A stretch of 64,000 nucleotides of DNA from Bondarzewia mesenterica (lineage: Eukaryota > Basidiomycota > Agaricomycetes > Russulales > Bondarzewiaceae), in the NCBI GenBank assembly GCA_004802705.1, contig SGPL01000131.1, positions 1 to 64,000 on the forward strand, given 5' to 3'. Position 1 is the stretch's first letter. The number at the start of each line of letters is the position of its first letter. The notes under the pieces were generated by a model. It was not told the origin of the DNA, did not search any database, and was given only the letters and a program-made list of their open reading frames with translations. The position numbers and the translations under genes are program-made. Shown in pieces: positions 9,690 through 21,508 of this stretch.

Positions 9690-10458
9690 ATGGCCGATTT
9701 TGTTCAAGGTTTAGATCCTTCGAGATTGGTGCTCGTTGAAACTGTTCGTTTCTTGTTCGCGTGGTGCGCGCGTAGCCGTTGACGGTACTTACGGTTCTTA
9801 GGTTTTATCGTTTGTCGTCAGCCCATTCATCGCGCCTTCATATAATTTCCCCATCTTCCTCTTCGGACTTTACGCACAAGAGAACACTGAGGCGGTCTTA
9901 TCTCTCCAAGTAGTGAGCAGCTACATCTTCGATGACACTGGCCAAACACTGACTGCACCTATCGCATTGATACACCGGCGTCCACTATCAGTTCTCCGCC
10001 CTACTTGGTGCCTCCGCTTTGTTCGATATCATATGGATGTTCCAAAATCATCAGTTCTGGCTGATCAAGGTAATCAGCGTGATAATTTTCTTCCTCAAGG
10101 TGCGTGCATACCTGACCCTCTCGTGCGGTGCAGCCAAACCTGAACCACTTGTAGGCACCCACCTTCCTTGCCTTTGCAAGCTCTCTTCGTGCCCGTGGAG
10201 CCCAATTCTCTGGTCTGGGTCTGAGAGGTAACGATGTCAGCGGGCCCACAGGTGAGCTGTTCGTCCATGTTTTCAAGTCGGCTTAGGCTCACAGTCCATG
10301 CAGTTTGGGCCATGCCGGGAGGTTTCACCTCTGGCGGACGAGATGGGTATCAAAACGTCGATGAGACCCCGGAGCCAGCAACCGCTCGTTCCCCTGCGCC
10401 CCCATCCCATCCCAACCAGCAGCTGCCACAAGCACCGGGAGCCTACCAGACCGTATAA
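9690..10458 (+). CDS. small multi-pass membrane protein, AGTRAP-like
   Basis: Five exons (9690-9743, 9802-9909, 9992-10099, 10155-10251, 10304-10458) give 173 residues with every junction in phase. The protein begins MADFVQGLDPSRLVLVET. Hydrophobic segments follow: VLSFVVSPFIAPSYNFPIFL, then FSALLGASALFDIIWMF, then ISVIIFFLKAPTFLAFA. A soluble Pro-rich tail ends in GAYQTV. The order of helices, the FDI motif and the tail GGRDGYQNVDE recall animal AGTRAP, a small Golgi/vesicle membrane protein that binds the angiotensin receptor. In a fungus the role would have to differ. It is the only intact gene in the decayed 6.6-13.8 kb interval. Family assignment is tentative; the gene itself is well supported. 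Confidence 0.7.
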
Positions 10459-10689
10459 CCATGCATATCATTCTTACCAAAATCGCAATGCGTGTCATAA
10501 GGTTGAAAAATTCGAATTATATTTATTGTGCGATATCTTCTGGTCCTGCGAACGTTTGTAGGATCTAATTAGACAAGCGCTGCTGTGCGAGTGAGTCTAA
10601 AATGACAACAAACGCGATCAGTCAAAGTGACGAATGTTTATCGGTTCGTTGTCCTCAACCCAGATAACTTACACTTACATCTACTGGGC

Positions 10690-13600
10690 TTTTCGGGCCC
10701 GTCGCGTGCTTTCCACTCTTCGAAGGCCTCGAACTTAGTCCCTCTAGCCATCGACACTAGAACTCAGCACATCCCGTTTCGACATTCCTGGTCCAACGGC
10801 GGTATCGAACAGCGACACGTTGTATCTGTCGAGGAAGAGATTCCGGCGGAGATTGATAAGTTCGCCATGGCCTTTCGTTACCGAACCCGTCGATGTACGC
10901 TCTCCGCTGTACCGTACACTTCCTGCCAGGGACACCGCGCGGTCTTCATACTCCTCTAGACTGTTCATAATCATCTGGTTGCCAAAGCCCGTAGTACGTA
11001 CGACGCTGGCGCCAACTCGGGAACACATCTTGTACGTGTACTTGTGTCATGTCAGCGTGGGCGTCCCGGACTACAAAATACTGATAACCATCGAAATGAG
11101 CATATCGTACAGCCAAATAAAGGAAAGGACATACTCAGCCGCGATCGTATGAGCATTGCACTACATACGTAAGGCGGTGAGATTTTGAAAAACACAGCTT
11201 GTGAATTAACTTAACGGAGACAAACCTCGATTGCGTCAAGAAACATATCCGTCACATGTCCTCGAGCGATATGTTCTTCTTTCACGTTGTCGAACCGTAA
11301 CGTCCGAGCGGCAATCTGCGTCTCCAGCCCACTGTTTTGCCGTCCGCACGAGTTGTTCCCTCTCCGACGGCTGGGAAACGGAGCAGCCAGAGGACGCTGT
11401 TGGGGAACCTCCTTAGGATGCGTAGCCGAGCGGCAAAAATAGACTGCAAGGAATTATCAGAAACGTCCGAAGGAGAGTTACTCAGCCATGAAGTCTGAAT
11501 TCACCACTTACGGGTTCGACCTTTTGTGCCGTCGCCGTTAATTGAGGCCAAAAAAGGATGAATGCTACGGAATGCGCACCTTGTAAAGCTGTGAAAGCGG
11601 TATTGAGTATCTGCGAACACGATCGTTTTCCTATACAATTCTCATGAAGTTGAACGAACGGTGTTCATGCTACGCCAGTTACTCAGAGATATCTGGCAGA
11701 ACCCTTTTTCTCTATTCCGCCCTCCGCCTTTCTTCGTTCCCAAAGAATTGCCGAAGGGGTCTTTGCGCGCTCCTTCGGCGACAGTTGCTCGTCTTCTCGA
11801 TAAGACTGCTTGTGATCTGTCACCATGAAAGTATGCTAGACAAGATGAGCAAATCAGCGCGGTATACGTATTTGGATGGCAGAAAATTTACAGGCATAAG
11901 GATCAACTTTTCGATGTTAGTCGTATCATTCAGTTCGTCGGTCACAAAGGCTTTAACGAGGAGATTCACTTACTATATCCAATCTTCAGCAATCGATCCA
12001 GGGTCTGCTAAGATTCGAAGTCGCTTTCACGATCAATTTCCCGGAAAGCATCTTGCACGCGCGACGTCTCCTCGCCTTTAGAGTATCGCTTCCGCCAACG
12101 TTCCCCGGCGACAGCACCTGCAGGCAGGAGATCGTGTCACATACCAAGTAGTCGCACCGTCCTGGCGACAATCCGCATTAGCGTCTCAATGAAACAAGTC
12201 TGATGCGTTGGAATCTCGAACCTGCCGCCAACGTGCCTGCGAAACCCATCAAAGATATCTGAATTAGACATGGACGAACAGCGAAGATGTCATTACGAGC
12301 AGCCGTGGTGTACCCACCCAAGCTGATCACTGAGATTTTCCATTGTCTGTACGTGAGCGTTGGAACGGCCCGGAATGCAGACGGAAACAGATATATGGAT
12401 GCCATCTTCGAGAATTCTTTCCACAACGGCCTTTGCCGTCCATGTCGATACATCAACGAAAAACTGACTTTCCGACTCGATCTTACAGCGATGAGTTGAA
12501 CCGTCCGAAGCGCTGGTGGCGTACACGAAGACGTTTACAAAGGTCTCGTCATGGAGGCCAAATACGGATTGCATTAGGTGACCCAAAGGATGATCGCTAA
12601 TGCCGCATAAATGAGCGCATCGATGGACGACGGAGGCTGTTGAAATTATACTTCAAATCGCTTGATGCATAACCGATATTGATCCTGCCTGGGAAAGGGG
12701 TGTTGGAGGAGGATATACATGTTTGGGAAGCCAAGCCATGAGATATGATGTGAATCGTATGCGGGCTAAGAGGGTATGTAAATCACAACATGAAGGTAAA
12801 CCAGCGTCACGGCGAGATTCGACGACTTACCGTGTGCAAAGGCAGCACAGACAGAATTTGGGGAGGTTCTATTGAAGTAGGAAGCCACAGTCGAAGGAAA
12901 CTCTGGCTGGCATCTAAAGACAACGGTGCAGACCGCTCTTCAGATCTATGCACCTTCCCGTATCTTGTACCAGTTGTTCTGAAGCCTGCTCGACATCCAT
13001 TCCACGGATCGCATCAGAAAACCGCCTTCGTTAGTTTTTTTTTTCTAACCGATCAAAATTGCTGCGGAAGCGGTGGAAGCATGTTGCCCATCTCCTGCGT
13101 TGTCCCCCGCAGAATGAGCGGTCCTGGCAAGTCTCACCAAAGACGCGATCAAGCCCACGTTGTGGGCGTAGTTCATATCGAGTTGCTCCTCAGTAATTGC
13201 AACGGTTTTCGGCATCCATCCTTGATTTCCCAATTCTGCTGAATGGCTCGGATGGATCATCAGTCCGTTCTGGTCGACACGAAGGTCTTTGCTGACCAGG
13301 CCTCTCCCTCTCCAATCACAGATAGCGCTGTGAGAGTTTGCTAAGCCACAAACGGCTTCGGGAAATCCTGGATTGACTGCGACAGCGCGTTGAAAAAAGT
13401 CCAAGGCCTCCCAGGGGCGACCCTGATGTATGCGTTTTAGATGACATGAGTATGTGAACCGGAGAAAGTGTCACCATATCCTTTATTGCATTTCCTAGGT
13501 TAGCCTAAGCGATATCAAAATCTGCCTTGTATTGAATAGCTAAAGAGTAAAGGCTGATCTCGTTCACATGACAGGCTCGGCCAAGTTCTTCCGATTTGAT

Positions 13601-13755
13601 GGTGGGAATCTGCGAGAGAAGGGGAGAATGAGACTGTCCACACTGAAGAAGTGAGAGACAGATGGATCATGAGAAAGAGACGCGGGGGTGATCAGGACAC
13701 AATCATGACTGGTCCGAGCGCCAATATCACTCCCGTCGTTTCCAAACATGGCAAC
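10690..13755 (-). pseudogene. decayed, 5'-truncated GT41 (O-GlcNAc-transferase-like) gene
   Basis: Minus-strand pieces line up in the order of a GT41 protein. TPR parts come first (ALANLGNAIKDM-like, then FFQRAVAVNPGFPEAVCGLA, then CDWRGRG). The catalytic part follows: LGGYTTAARNDIF, PCLIQISLMGFAGTLAAG, CDYLVCDTIS, KMCSRVGASVV, NSLEEYEDRAVSLAG and LINLRRNLFL. The frame is broken repeatedly: a nonsense TAG at about 13507-13509 inside the TPR block, one-base shifts near 12120, 12010, 11360 and 11310, and a broken C-terminus near 10780. The long N-terminal part of such proteins is missing because REV3 begins directly beyond. The lesions are not in homopolymers, so true decay is more likely than sequencing error. 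Confidence 0.8.
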
Positions 13756-13912
13756 TGTCTAGAATGGCTCGCCGAGGTTGTATGCAACACCACGTACGTC
13801 AGAATTTGAGATTTTACCCAGTAATCTGCCAGCTTCCAACACTCCAAATCCATAAAACCAACTTCAATTATCGAAACCGACGTGACTCAGATCCGCCTCC
13901 CTTGCCGACCAC

Positions 13913-16900
13913 TCACCACTCCGCGCGAGCGCGAGCGCCCTCCACGTCTGCTATCTCATCCAGTAGCTCTTGTATGAGCGCGACATCGTCCGCCTTGGCC
14001 TCCGCTTTCTTCCTTTCAAAATACCACGGACAATCCAACGACTGGCATCGGATAGGTTCAGAAGGAGCTGACTCCGTACAAGACGCACATATCTGATGTC
14101 CTGTTCGTAGGCGGTCTTCGGTAACTCTCAATCGAGAGAGTAAACCCATGACCGTCTCCTGTGGAGTGCTCCGACAATCCTCACATATCCCTACATGAAA
14201 AAGAGTGTTTGGCTTGACGTATTCCCAGCGTTCTCACCGCAGACGCACCTTGAGAGGTGACAGCACCACACGTCATGCATTGAAAGCTCCGGAAATGCTC
14301 TTCAATCTTGGGTCGGTCGAATGAAATTGCCTCTTTATGAGCTTTCTTCGGCGACATGAGCACGGCATCGACCTGGTCCGCGCGAATCCTCTTTGGCATC
14401 TCGTCGTACCATCCCCTGACATCGGCGCCAACAAGGTTAAAAATTCGTTCCAAAGGAGGGATCAGCACTTTTGAGATGTAATACGCTCCATCGAGACGCT
14501 TTCGACTACAACATAAATACTGTAATTAGCTTCTGAGTTGCAACAAGGAAAGAAAAGAATCCAAATCCAAACGCCAAAGGTGAGACGCACCGGAAATCTA
14601 CAACTTCTTCCGGTGCCATGGCACGATCTACCAAGCGAGCGTTCGGTTCACCTCGCACGATTACATATGGTATACGGTCGCCGTACTGGGGCTCGTCGTT
14701 CTGGTCTTGCATCATCTTTCTGGCAGCAACAGTCACCCCGGGTGGCGGCGGGACCTTATCACTGAAACATGTTGACATCAGGCAGGATAATACACATCGC
14801 AACGGCATGCCGTACCTGTACGTGCCCAACTTGACCTCTCGCGCGAAAACGAAATCTTGGATCGACACCTTGTTCTCCAGAATCTTTGACCAAGATCTAC
14901 AACAGTATTCTTTGACCTCACTCAAGTCTTGAGACCGGAAGAGTATCCTATGAAAGTGTAATTGTGAATGCCTCTGAAACTCGACAAAACGGATACACTT
15001 ACTTCAACGCGGTTTCTGTCATTTTCTGTTGTGCCAGAACACCATCTCTGCGAACCGTCTCGATGCCTTTCGCGTCAAAGATCGGCTCGACATCATCTGG
15101 GTTCTCATATTTGAACCCTACGTATCTTTTCTTCGCCATTAAGACGCACGGGAGATAGACCTGATTACTAAGGCTGAGTTGGACAATCTTTAACCCAAGT
15201 GAACAAGACATCAAACCTTTTCAAACTTCAGCTTGATCGGAGTAGGATTCATCGCGGTGATGGTGTCCGCGATATCATGTCCGATCCTGAATGCTTGTTC
15301 CTTTGTTCTGCCACGCAGATAAATGAAGAGCGAGTCTGTGTCACCGTATACCACTCTAGCTCCCCATTTACCGGTCGAGTCGATTAACTTTACGGCCTGG
15401 AGGGTTTCAGTCAGAAGGTACAGGAATCTTTGAATAAAAAGCTCCCGGACCTTTTCAAGCGTCTCTCTTCCGGTTTGGACAATGCTGTCTGCTATTTCCA
15501 CTGCAGGCATTCTTCCCGAGTACGTTGCGCTTGTATACCCATAAGTGACATTGGATATATACTTCAGGCCCAATTGGCGGGCATCCAAAATCCTCGTAAG
15601 AGCCTGTAGGGGTTGGTTTGGAGATAAGATCATGTTATCATGTAAGAACAAGCGATAAACCTTGTTGCCTTTCACTCCTTTCATGGCTTGCTTGACCATG
15701 ACTCTTGTCTCGAGGAGCTCAGTGAGCATGCGACCCAGCAACCCTTTGCGAACCTGTGGCTTAACGTACATCATCCCATTAGGTGCAACTAGTTTCGGTA
15801 CCATATCACTTTAATCAAAGTTTTGATCTAGATATCATAGCAAAAATCTCACCTAAGATATGCTCTTGAAGGGTATTAAGGAGCCCCGTTGGATGGTTCA
15901 GCTCCGTTACACCAAATTTATTCTGTCCTTTGAAAGCCGTGACACGTCCGAGGCAGGTAGAATAACAATAATTATAAGCGATCATGACTGAGGGATACAA
16001 TGACTGGAAGTCCAGGACAATGAGAGGGCTGTTGTAAAAGGCGGAAAGAGGTTCCATGATGAGAGGCATGCATTCGGCAGCGTTCTGCTTTCCGACCTGT
16101 GGCGAATGAAAGATACTAAGTAGATGCTGCAAGATTAAGAGAAAGATCCATGCAAACATCATCCTTGCTTGGGGATAGGAGTACAAAGCTTTCGGGCTTT
16201 GCGATCCGGAACATAAATGATTCCACTTTGAACTGAGATCCGCGGCTGATCACCGAGAAGAAATCCACTCCGAAGATTCGGGCGAATTCGCTGAGAAAAT
16301 CAGGCATATAGTGAGCATCAAGAGCCGATACGCAGAGTAGTTTTGACGCACGCAGTCTTCGTTATCGTCTCTGCTGCGTCAAGCATCTCCAGAACCATCG
16401 AGGAACGTCCTAAGATATAGCGCAACAGCGCGGCTGTGTGTGCGGGAACGCTACTGTGATACCATTCGGTGAGAGTTACTGAACTGTATTTTGGTACACT
16501 GACGATATCACGAAGAGGTATCAGTATGAAAAATCTGCTCCCAAACAGGCTATGCTGCTCACCGCCGTCGAAGCAGGTGGAACGCCGTGTTCTCAAAAGT
16601 ATACATATTCAGGCTCTGCTCAACGCGCATGATTCGCCATACGTTCAGGACATGACGGCCTACGACGTGAAAAGTAGACGTCGTCCGAAGACCCCATTGT
16701 TCGTTGCCTGCGGCGAACGTGCGGCCTGGTGCACGCGATATCTGCTCCCCGATGTCGAAACCTGCAAGAGAAGCCAAAGTGAGTAACCACCAACAGAAGC
16801 GCCTGCGACTACGAACCGAAGTGTCGTGCTCGCGCGCTCAGGTAACCCCAAGAGGCAGCCTGGATCTCCCAACCCACAACGACATCCGGATCCAATTCGA

Positions 16901-19900
16901 GTACAACATCCACCACCTTATTCAACAAATCCAACTCGCTCTGAACTACTTCTAGAGGGAAGTCACGCTGCCTCCGCGGATCGAGCTGTGCGCTTTCAAT
17001 AACAATGATGCCTGTTCGGTGCGCTGAAGAATTGCCGGCTGACGGTGCTGAATCAGAATCCTGGTATGAAAAGAATACCGCTGCAAGCTCATCGACATCA
17101 GCATCAGGAACTAAGTTTCCGCGGGATGGAGCTGTATCAGAATTGTGTCGACAGCGTCAGGACCAGCTAGAGACGAGGATTCATGAACCATACCGAAGAC
17201 TTCAAGCGAGAAAATGGTCATGTTTTGCCTCTCTCTCATGGCCGTATCCGGCCGCTGATTGGGAGGTGAGGTTTTCAAACCATATGGATGAAGTTGGGTG
17301 GGGCCTTCGATCTTCCGATCGAGTCCTGTGAGCAGGTGACAGATGAAGTGAGAAGAGGGTCTTTACCTGAGAATGCATTTTAGCTCGTTTCATTGCATGC
17401 CCAGATTCGGCTACCTCCAACTTCAGCCATCTCTTCACCTGCTTGACGCTAGGAGGTAAACTCGCGTACTCCCACCCACCCATTTCCGCAGAATGGAATT
17501 CGTGCGGAAGCTGATCAGCCAACTTATTCTGGTTTACACAATCGCCAGAAGAGGCATTGACCCATTCCTCGAGGACTTTCAACCCGATTCCACCGCACAA
17601 ATGATACACCAATCCCGCATATTCTCTCGGCCTCTCGGGAGCATCAGCCTCTTGGAGGTAGTGCGGAACTTCGTAGATTTTGCTCGGAATACCATAGTCA
17701 TCGGTTGTAGACGCCAAGTGAGATACCGATGGCGGAGGGAGAGAATAGACGTACGAATTAGCCGGCGTGCCAGGGACAAAGGAGGAAGACAGTCTTGATC
17801 GCGGTGTCTGACGATTGCGGTGAATCCCGTTTCTCGATGTTGATGTCAAAGAAAACATTGATCGCGGAGAGGATGAGAAACGAATGCCTTCGTGCCCAAC
17901 TTTGCGCCTTTTGAGAGGCTTGCTTTCGTCATTATCGATTCGGACAAACGTAGGCATCTGACGCTCTGATTCTTCGTCGAAGATAATGCTGGTGTCAGGT
18001 TGCTCCTCACCATCGACAATTGATGAATGGGTCTTCGTAACTTGTATCTCTGGTGGCAAATACGGAGCTGTGTCGTACGGCCGCCCCGCAGCGTGGTCGG
18101 AGTCCTTATCACTATTCACTCTCAACCTAAACACGGCAATATTGATGAGGTATGGACGATCACAAAGGTTGCAACACGCACAGCGACTGCCTGGCCTTTT
18201 CAAGCGATGTCCGAAATCTCTCCTGCTCTTCACAAATTTCTTGCTGAACGAATTCTGGCGAAGCGTGTAGAGATGAAACAGGAACTCTATAGTTTCTTAT
18301 CGTTTTAAAAATGAGATTCTCATTCAGTATAACAAAAACGCACTTCTTTGGAGACAGTGATGGAGTCCTCAACACTGGATGGTTACGGGCATCCTCCGTT
18401 CTTAAAACGATCTAGATCAGTAAGACATCAAACGCGCTTGTAAGAAATGCTCGACTTCGTAGGTGTGGATGGACCATTAGAACCGACAGAAGCAGCTCGA
18501 TACCTGGGTCTGTACCATACGCAAGTCAGAAGCAAGGATGTTATTTCAGGATAGATGACACACCCCGCTAATTTGAGAAAAGCCTCTTGAAAAGGGTTTG
18601 GTATTTTCCGGGGTGTCTTCTGTGGGTTTTTCTGAGGCATGATTAACGAAGGTCGAGGAGCGAAAGGACTGCGAGATACCAATGAGTTGGGATCAAAATG
18701 TCCGCGCAATCAACACATACTTTTCCTCATTTTGGCATCTTGTGAGATCCGGCGTCCCTGAACGAGATAGGCTGTCTTCGAGTTGCATGTCCAAGGGTGG
18801 TCCTTCCTCAGGGAGATCTTGATCCTCCTCATTACTGCCAACAATCCTGTTTCCACCAATGAGTTTCTCCCACTCCGCTTCTTCGCGTTCGACGAGTGTG
18901 GAAAGCTCCTGGCTGCCCAGCATGGCTTCGTCCACTTCGATGTCGGTTGTCTGGGGTTGCGATCTCTGATTTTTCCCTTGCGTCGCTCCAACCGAGTCTT
19001 CATACGGATTCGTTTCTTCTGCCTCCATCGACCGACCTTCCACTCGGCCAGGTTTCCACGTCTTGTATTCATCCTCCCATAGAGCCTCTATGCTCTCGAA
19101 AGTCGTCATTACCCACTTTTCCCAGCTCATCTCGTTCCCTTTCACCTCTTCACCTCTCTCCCGCTCTATTCTCTTTCGAATCTCATCCCACCACCTCGCT
19201 TCTGCCACCCATTCGCCACCCTCTCCTCTGGAACTTTCACTCGGATCCACAGGAATGTCAGGAGAAGGCGATCGCCCTGCAGCAACGCGACGATGACGCT
19301 CGTCCTCCCAAAGCTCACGGACACTGAGCACAAGTGGTTCCGTAGAAAGAGGAGGCGCAGGAATTGCGAGCTTGTGGTGCAGATTCCGTGCCCCAAGAAG
19401 ACGCCTGTTGAGGATTTGGCCGGCAACCGCATCGACTTCAAGCGCCATACGAGACTGTCGGAAGCATGGAGATAATCTGAACTTACTCTGAGCATCAGGC
19501 CCCTCAACTTCTTCTACGTCCTGGCCGCGTTGCCAAACTTGTCCTAAGTCAATCCAGCCGCAACCGTATAAACCAAAGTCGCACAAAAACTGCAAAATGT
19601 AGCTCAGGTGGCTTTCAAACACGCGAAAACGAGTCCCCATCACGGTTCCAGAGCGCATAATTGTCACTGCTCGGTTCACAAATGCAGGATCTGCGATATG
19701 GATCTTGAGGAATGGCGAATAGGACGAGTGGAAGCCATAGAAATGCACGCCCTTGACGAGAATAATAGCGCGAACGAATTGAGAGTCGGGAGACTCAGGA
19801 TTGCGTTTCATGGATACAGCGACGGCATGGTTGAGGGAATACGTCAAACTTGCAATGTAGCGGCTTACTGTGCGGGCCGTTAGAAAATATCCCGGTACGA

Positions 19901-20129
19901 CCTCTAGACACTTACCACTGTCAGGATCCATCCTTTCCATGAATTCCACAAAGAAATAGGGATACACTTGATGAACATGAAGACAACAATTTTGTCCTGT
20001 AGATGCCGCGCCATAGATACGGATGATGGGAGCCTTGGGCAAGTTGCTGTGGTCAAGAAGGCTGGTGTGAACTACCGTGTTGTCGATCTGGGTGATTTGC
20101 ACACGCAAGACGGATTCTCGAGAAGTCAT
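13913..20129 (-). CDS. REV3: DNA polymerase zeta catalytic subunit (REV3)
   Basis: This B-family polymerase extends DNA past lesions in translesion synthesis, together with Rev7, in the nucleus. The start MTSRESVLRVQITQID (ATG complementary to 20127-20129) is preferred over an ATG 18 codons upstream because homologues begin so. The N-terminal domain is in the first exon (IYGAASTGQNCCLHVHQVYP and LCDFGLYGCGWIDL). A long disordered middle follows, then the exonuclease-like region (VVVGWEIQAASWGYLSAR, GFDIGEQISRAPGR, GRHVLNVWRIMR). Polymerase motifs include LDFQSLYPSVMIAYNYCYST near 15,990 and YGDTDSLF near 15,340. The C-terminus has two cysteine clusters: CMTCG with ICEDCR, and CASC-x10-C-x4-C, the Fe-S site family members use to bind partners. 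Many short introns; no frame break found. Confidence 0.93.
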
Positions 20130-20472
20130 CCTCGTTTCATTGTGGTTCGGGCGGGAGATAAAAAAGTTGAAATGAATATACAAACGGCGACCCAGAGCAA
20201 AGATTAAGAAGGGGAGGTAATGTAAAATTACTGGGACAGGCCACAGGGTCTCACAGGGTACGCTGAGTCTCAGTTTCTCCAGTCTTCGAACAGCGGGGCC
20301 GGAGGGGCCGGGCCACGACTGACCCGCGCCGTCAATTCAGACCAATTTAGATTCGATTGAATAAGAACCACTTTTGGCCACAACGTTCTGTAACGTATAA
20401 ACCTACAAGTACATACTAATGTACTGATCGCTTCCTTCGATGCTCTCTGATGTTGCCTTCGCCAAGTTCGAC
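20130..20472. other. intergenic
   Basis: No gene is seen. It lies between the start of REV3 and the stop of the epimerase gene, both on the minus strand, so it should hold the REV3 promoter. Confidence 0.5.
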
Positions 20473-21508
20473 CTACAGCACAGTCAAGAGTTGCTGACCA
20501 ATCCAAGTCTGCCCAGCTGCAAGCTTCTTGAAGCCACGAACAAAGCCTGGCTCGACACAAACATACTTCTCCCTGCATTCGGGTTAATAGAAGACACTCA
20601 CAACGAGGTAGAAATAATTGGTCCTCACCAGCCACGCTCCTCCATATCCCCAATTTTGCTACCAGCTTCCGCCTGTGGGTTCCAGATAGTCAAGGTCCTG
20701 AACTCGGACATCCTCAACTCCAGTCCCCCTCCTGGCCAGATAACATCTATCTTCGACGGCACATCTTCGTAGACTGCGTCAGTGAAATTCTTTACATCCA
20801 CAACTTCCCTCTTCTCCTCCTTGAGACTAGTCCTTGTCGCCGGATTGGGATCAGTCTTGTCAATATACAACCTGCCTGTCAGAGGGGAAATCGTGACATC
20901 GTTGGCGGGGGCGCGGATATAGGTGTGCAACAGAGCCTGGAAGTCAAGAGACTCGGTCGTGGATGGGTTGGTGACATGTAGATTTGTGCTCAGCTGATGT
21001 TCTGCAAGAGTTACAACATATGCCAGATGAAACAGCTTGCTGTATACAGCTGCGATGGCAGCGTTGGGCTGCAATGCTGATGCGAAGATAACTCAGCCAA
21101 GGCCATTGTCATGGCGGAATTCGTGACCTACTGAATCTAACGGAGACACCAGCTTCATTGTCCATCACAACATGGTCGAACGCCCAGACTGTGTTACGGG
21201 CGAAGCCATGCTGGCTGAGCTTCATGTGATCTGGGTGATCTGGGGCTCCGAAACATGGGAACACGACTGGGATGCCGCCGCGGACAGGCTTGGAACCATC
21301 CAGAGCTGCCTTCGAAGAGACAAATAGGCGCTCCGACCCAGATGGACCAGGCGCCTTCCATGAAATTACTGTTGCACCGTAAAGCAGAATTTCGGCAGAA
21401 GACCCCTGGACGATATTGTTAGTGAGTAATCTCATGTTGATCAAGCGAGAACTTCCTGACCTTAGGGTGTTTCAAAATAACCTTGCCCTGTGCTTTTTCG
21501 ATTGGCAT
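20473..21508 (-). CDS. glucose-6-phosphate 1-epimerase (aldose-1-epimerase family)
   Basis: The start MPIEKAQGKVILKHPK is at 21508 and the stop complementary to 20473-20475. The core reads LLYGATVISWKAPG, RGGIPVVFPCFGAPDHPDHM, SQHGFARNTVWAFD, LAYVVTLAEHQLSTNLHV, FQALLHTYI and a final exon EKYVCVEPGFVRGF. These match the cytosolic hexose-6-phosphate mutarotases such as yeast YMR099C, which interconvert alpha and beta glucose 6-phosphate. The catalytic His lies in HGFARN and the C-terminal CVEPG holds the conserved Glu. Four exons join in phase; one donor (GTAGGT) gives RFTLQPNA across the join. No signal peptide is present. Confidence 0.9.

Noticed and set aside
11414..11445. tRNA-like text GTAGCCGAGCGGC followed about 90 nt later by GGGTTCGAC
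   Set aside because: It is the reverse complement of GT41 coding text (AARLRILRR); no acceptor stem or anticodon arm can be drawn.
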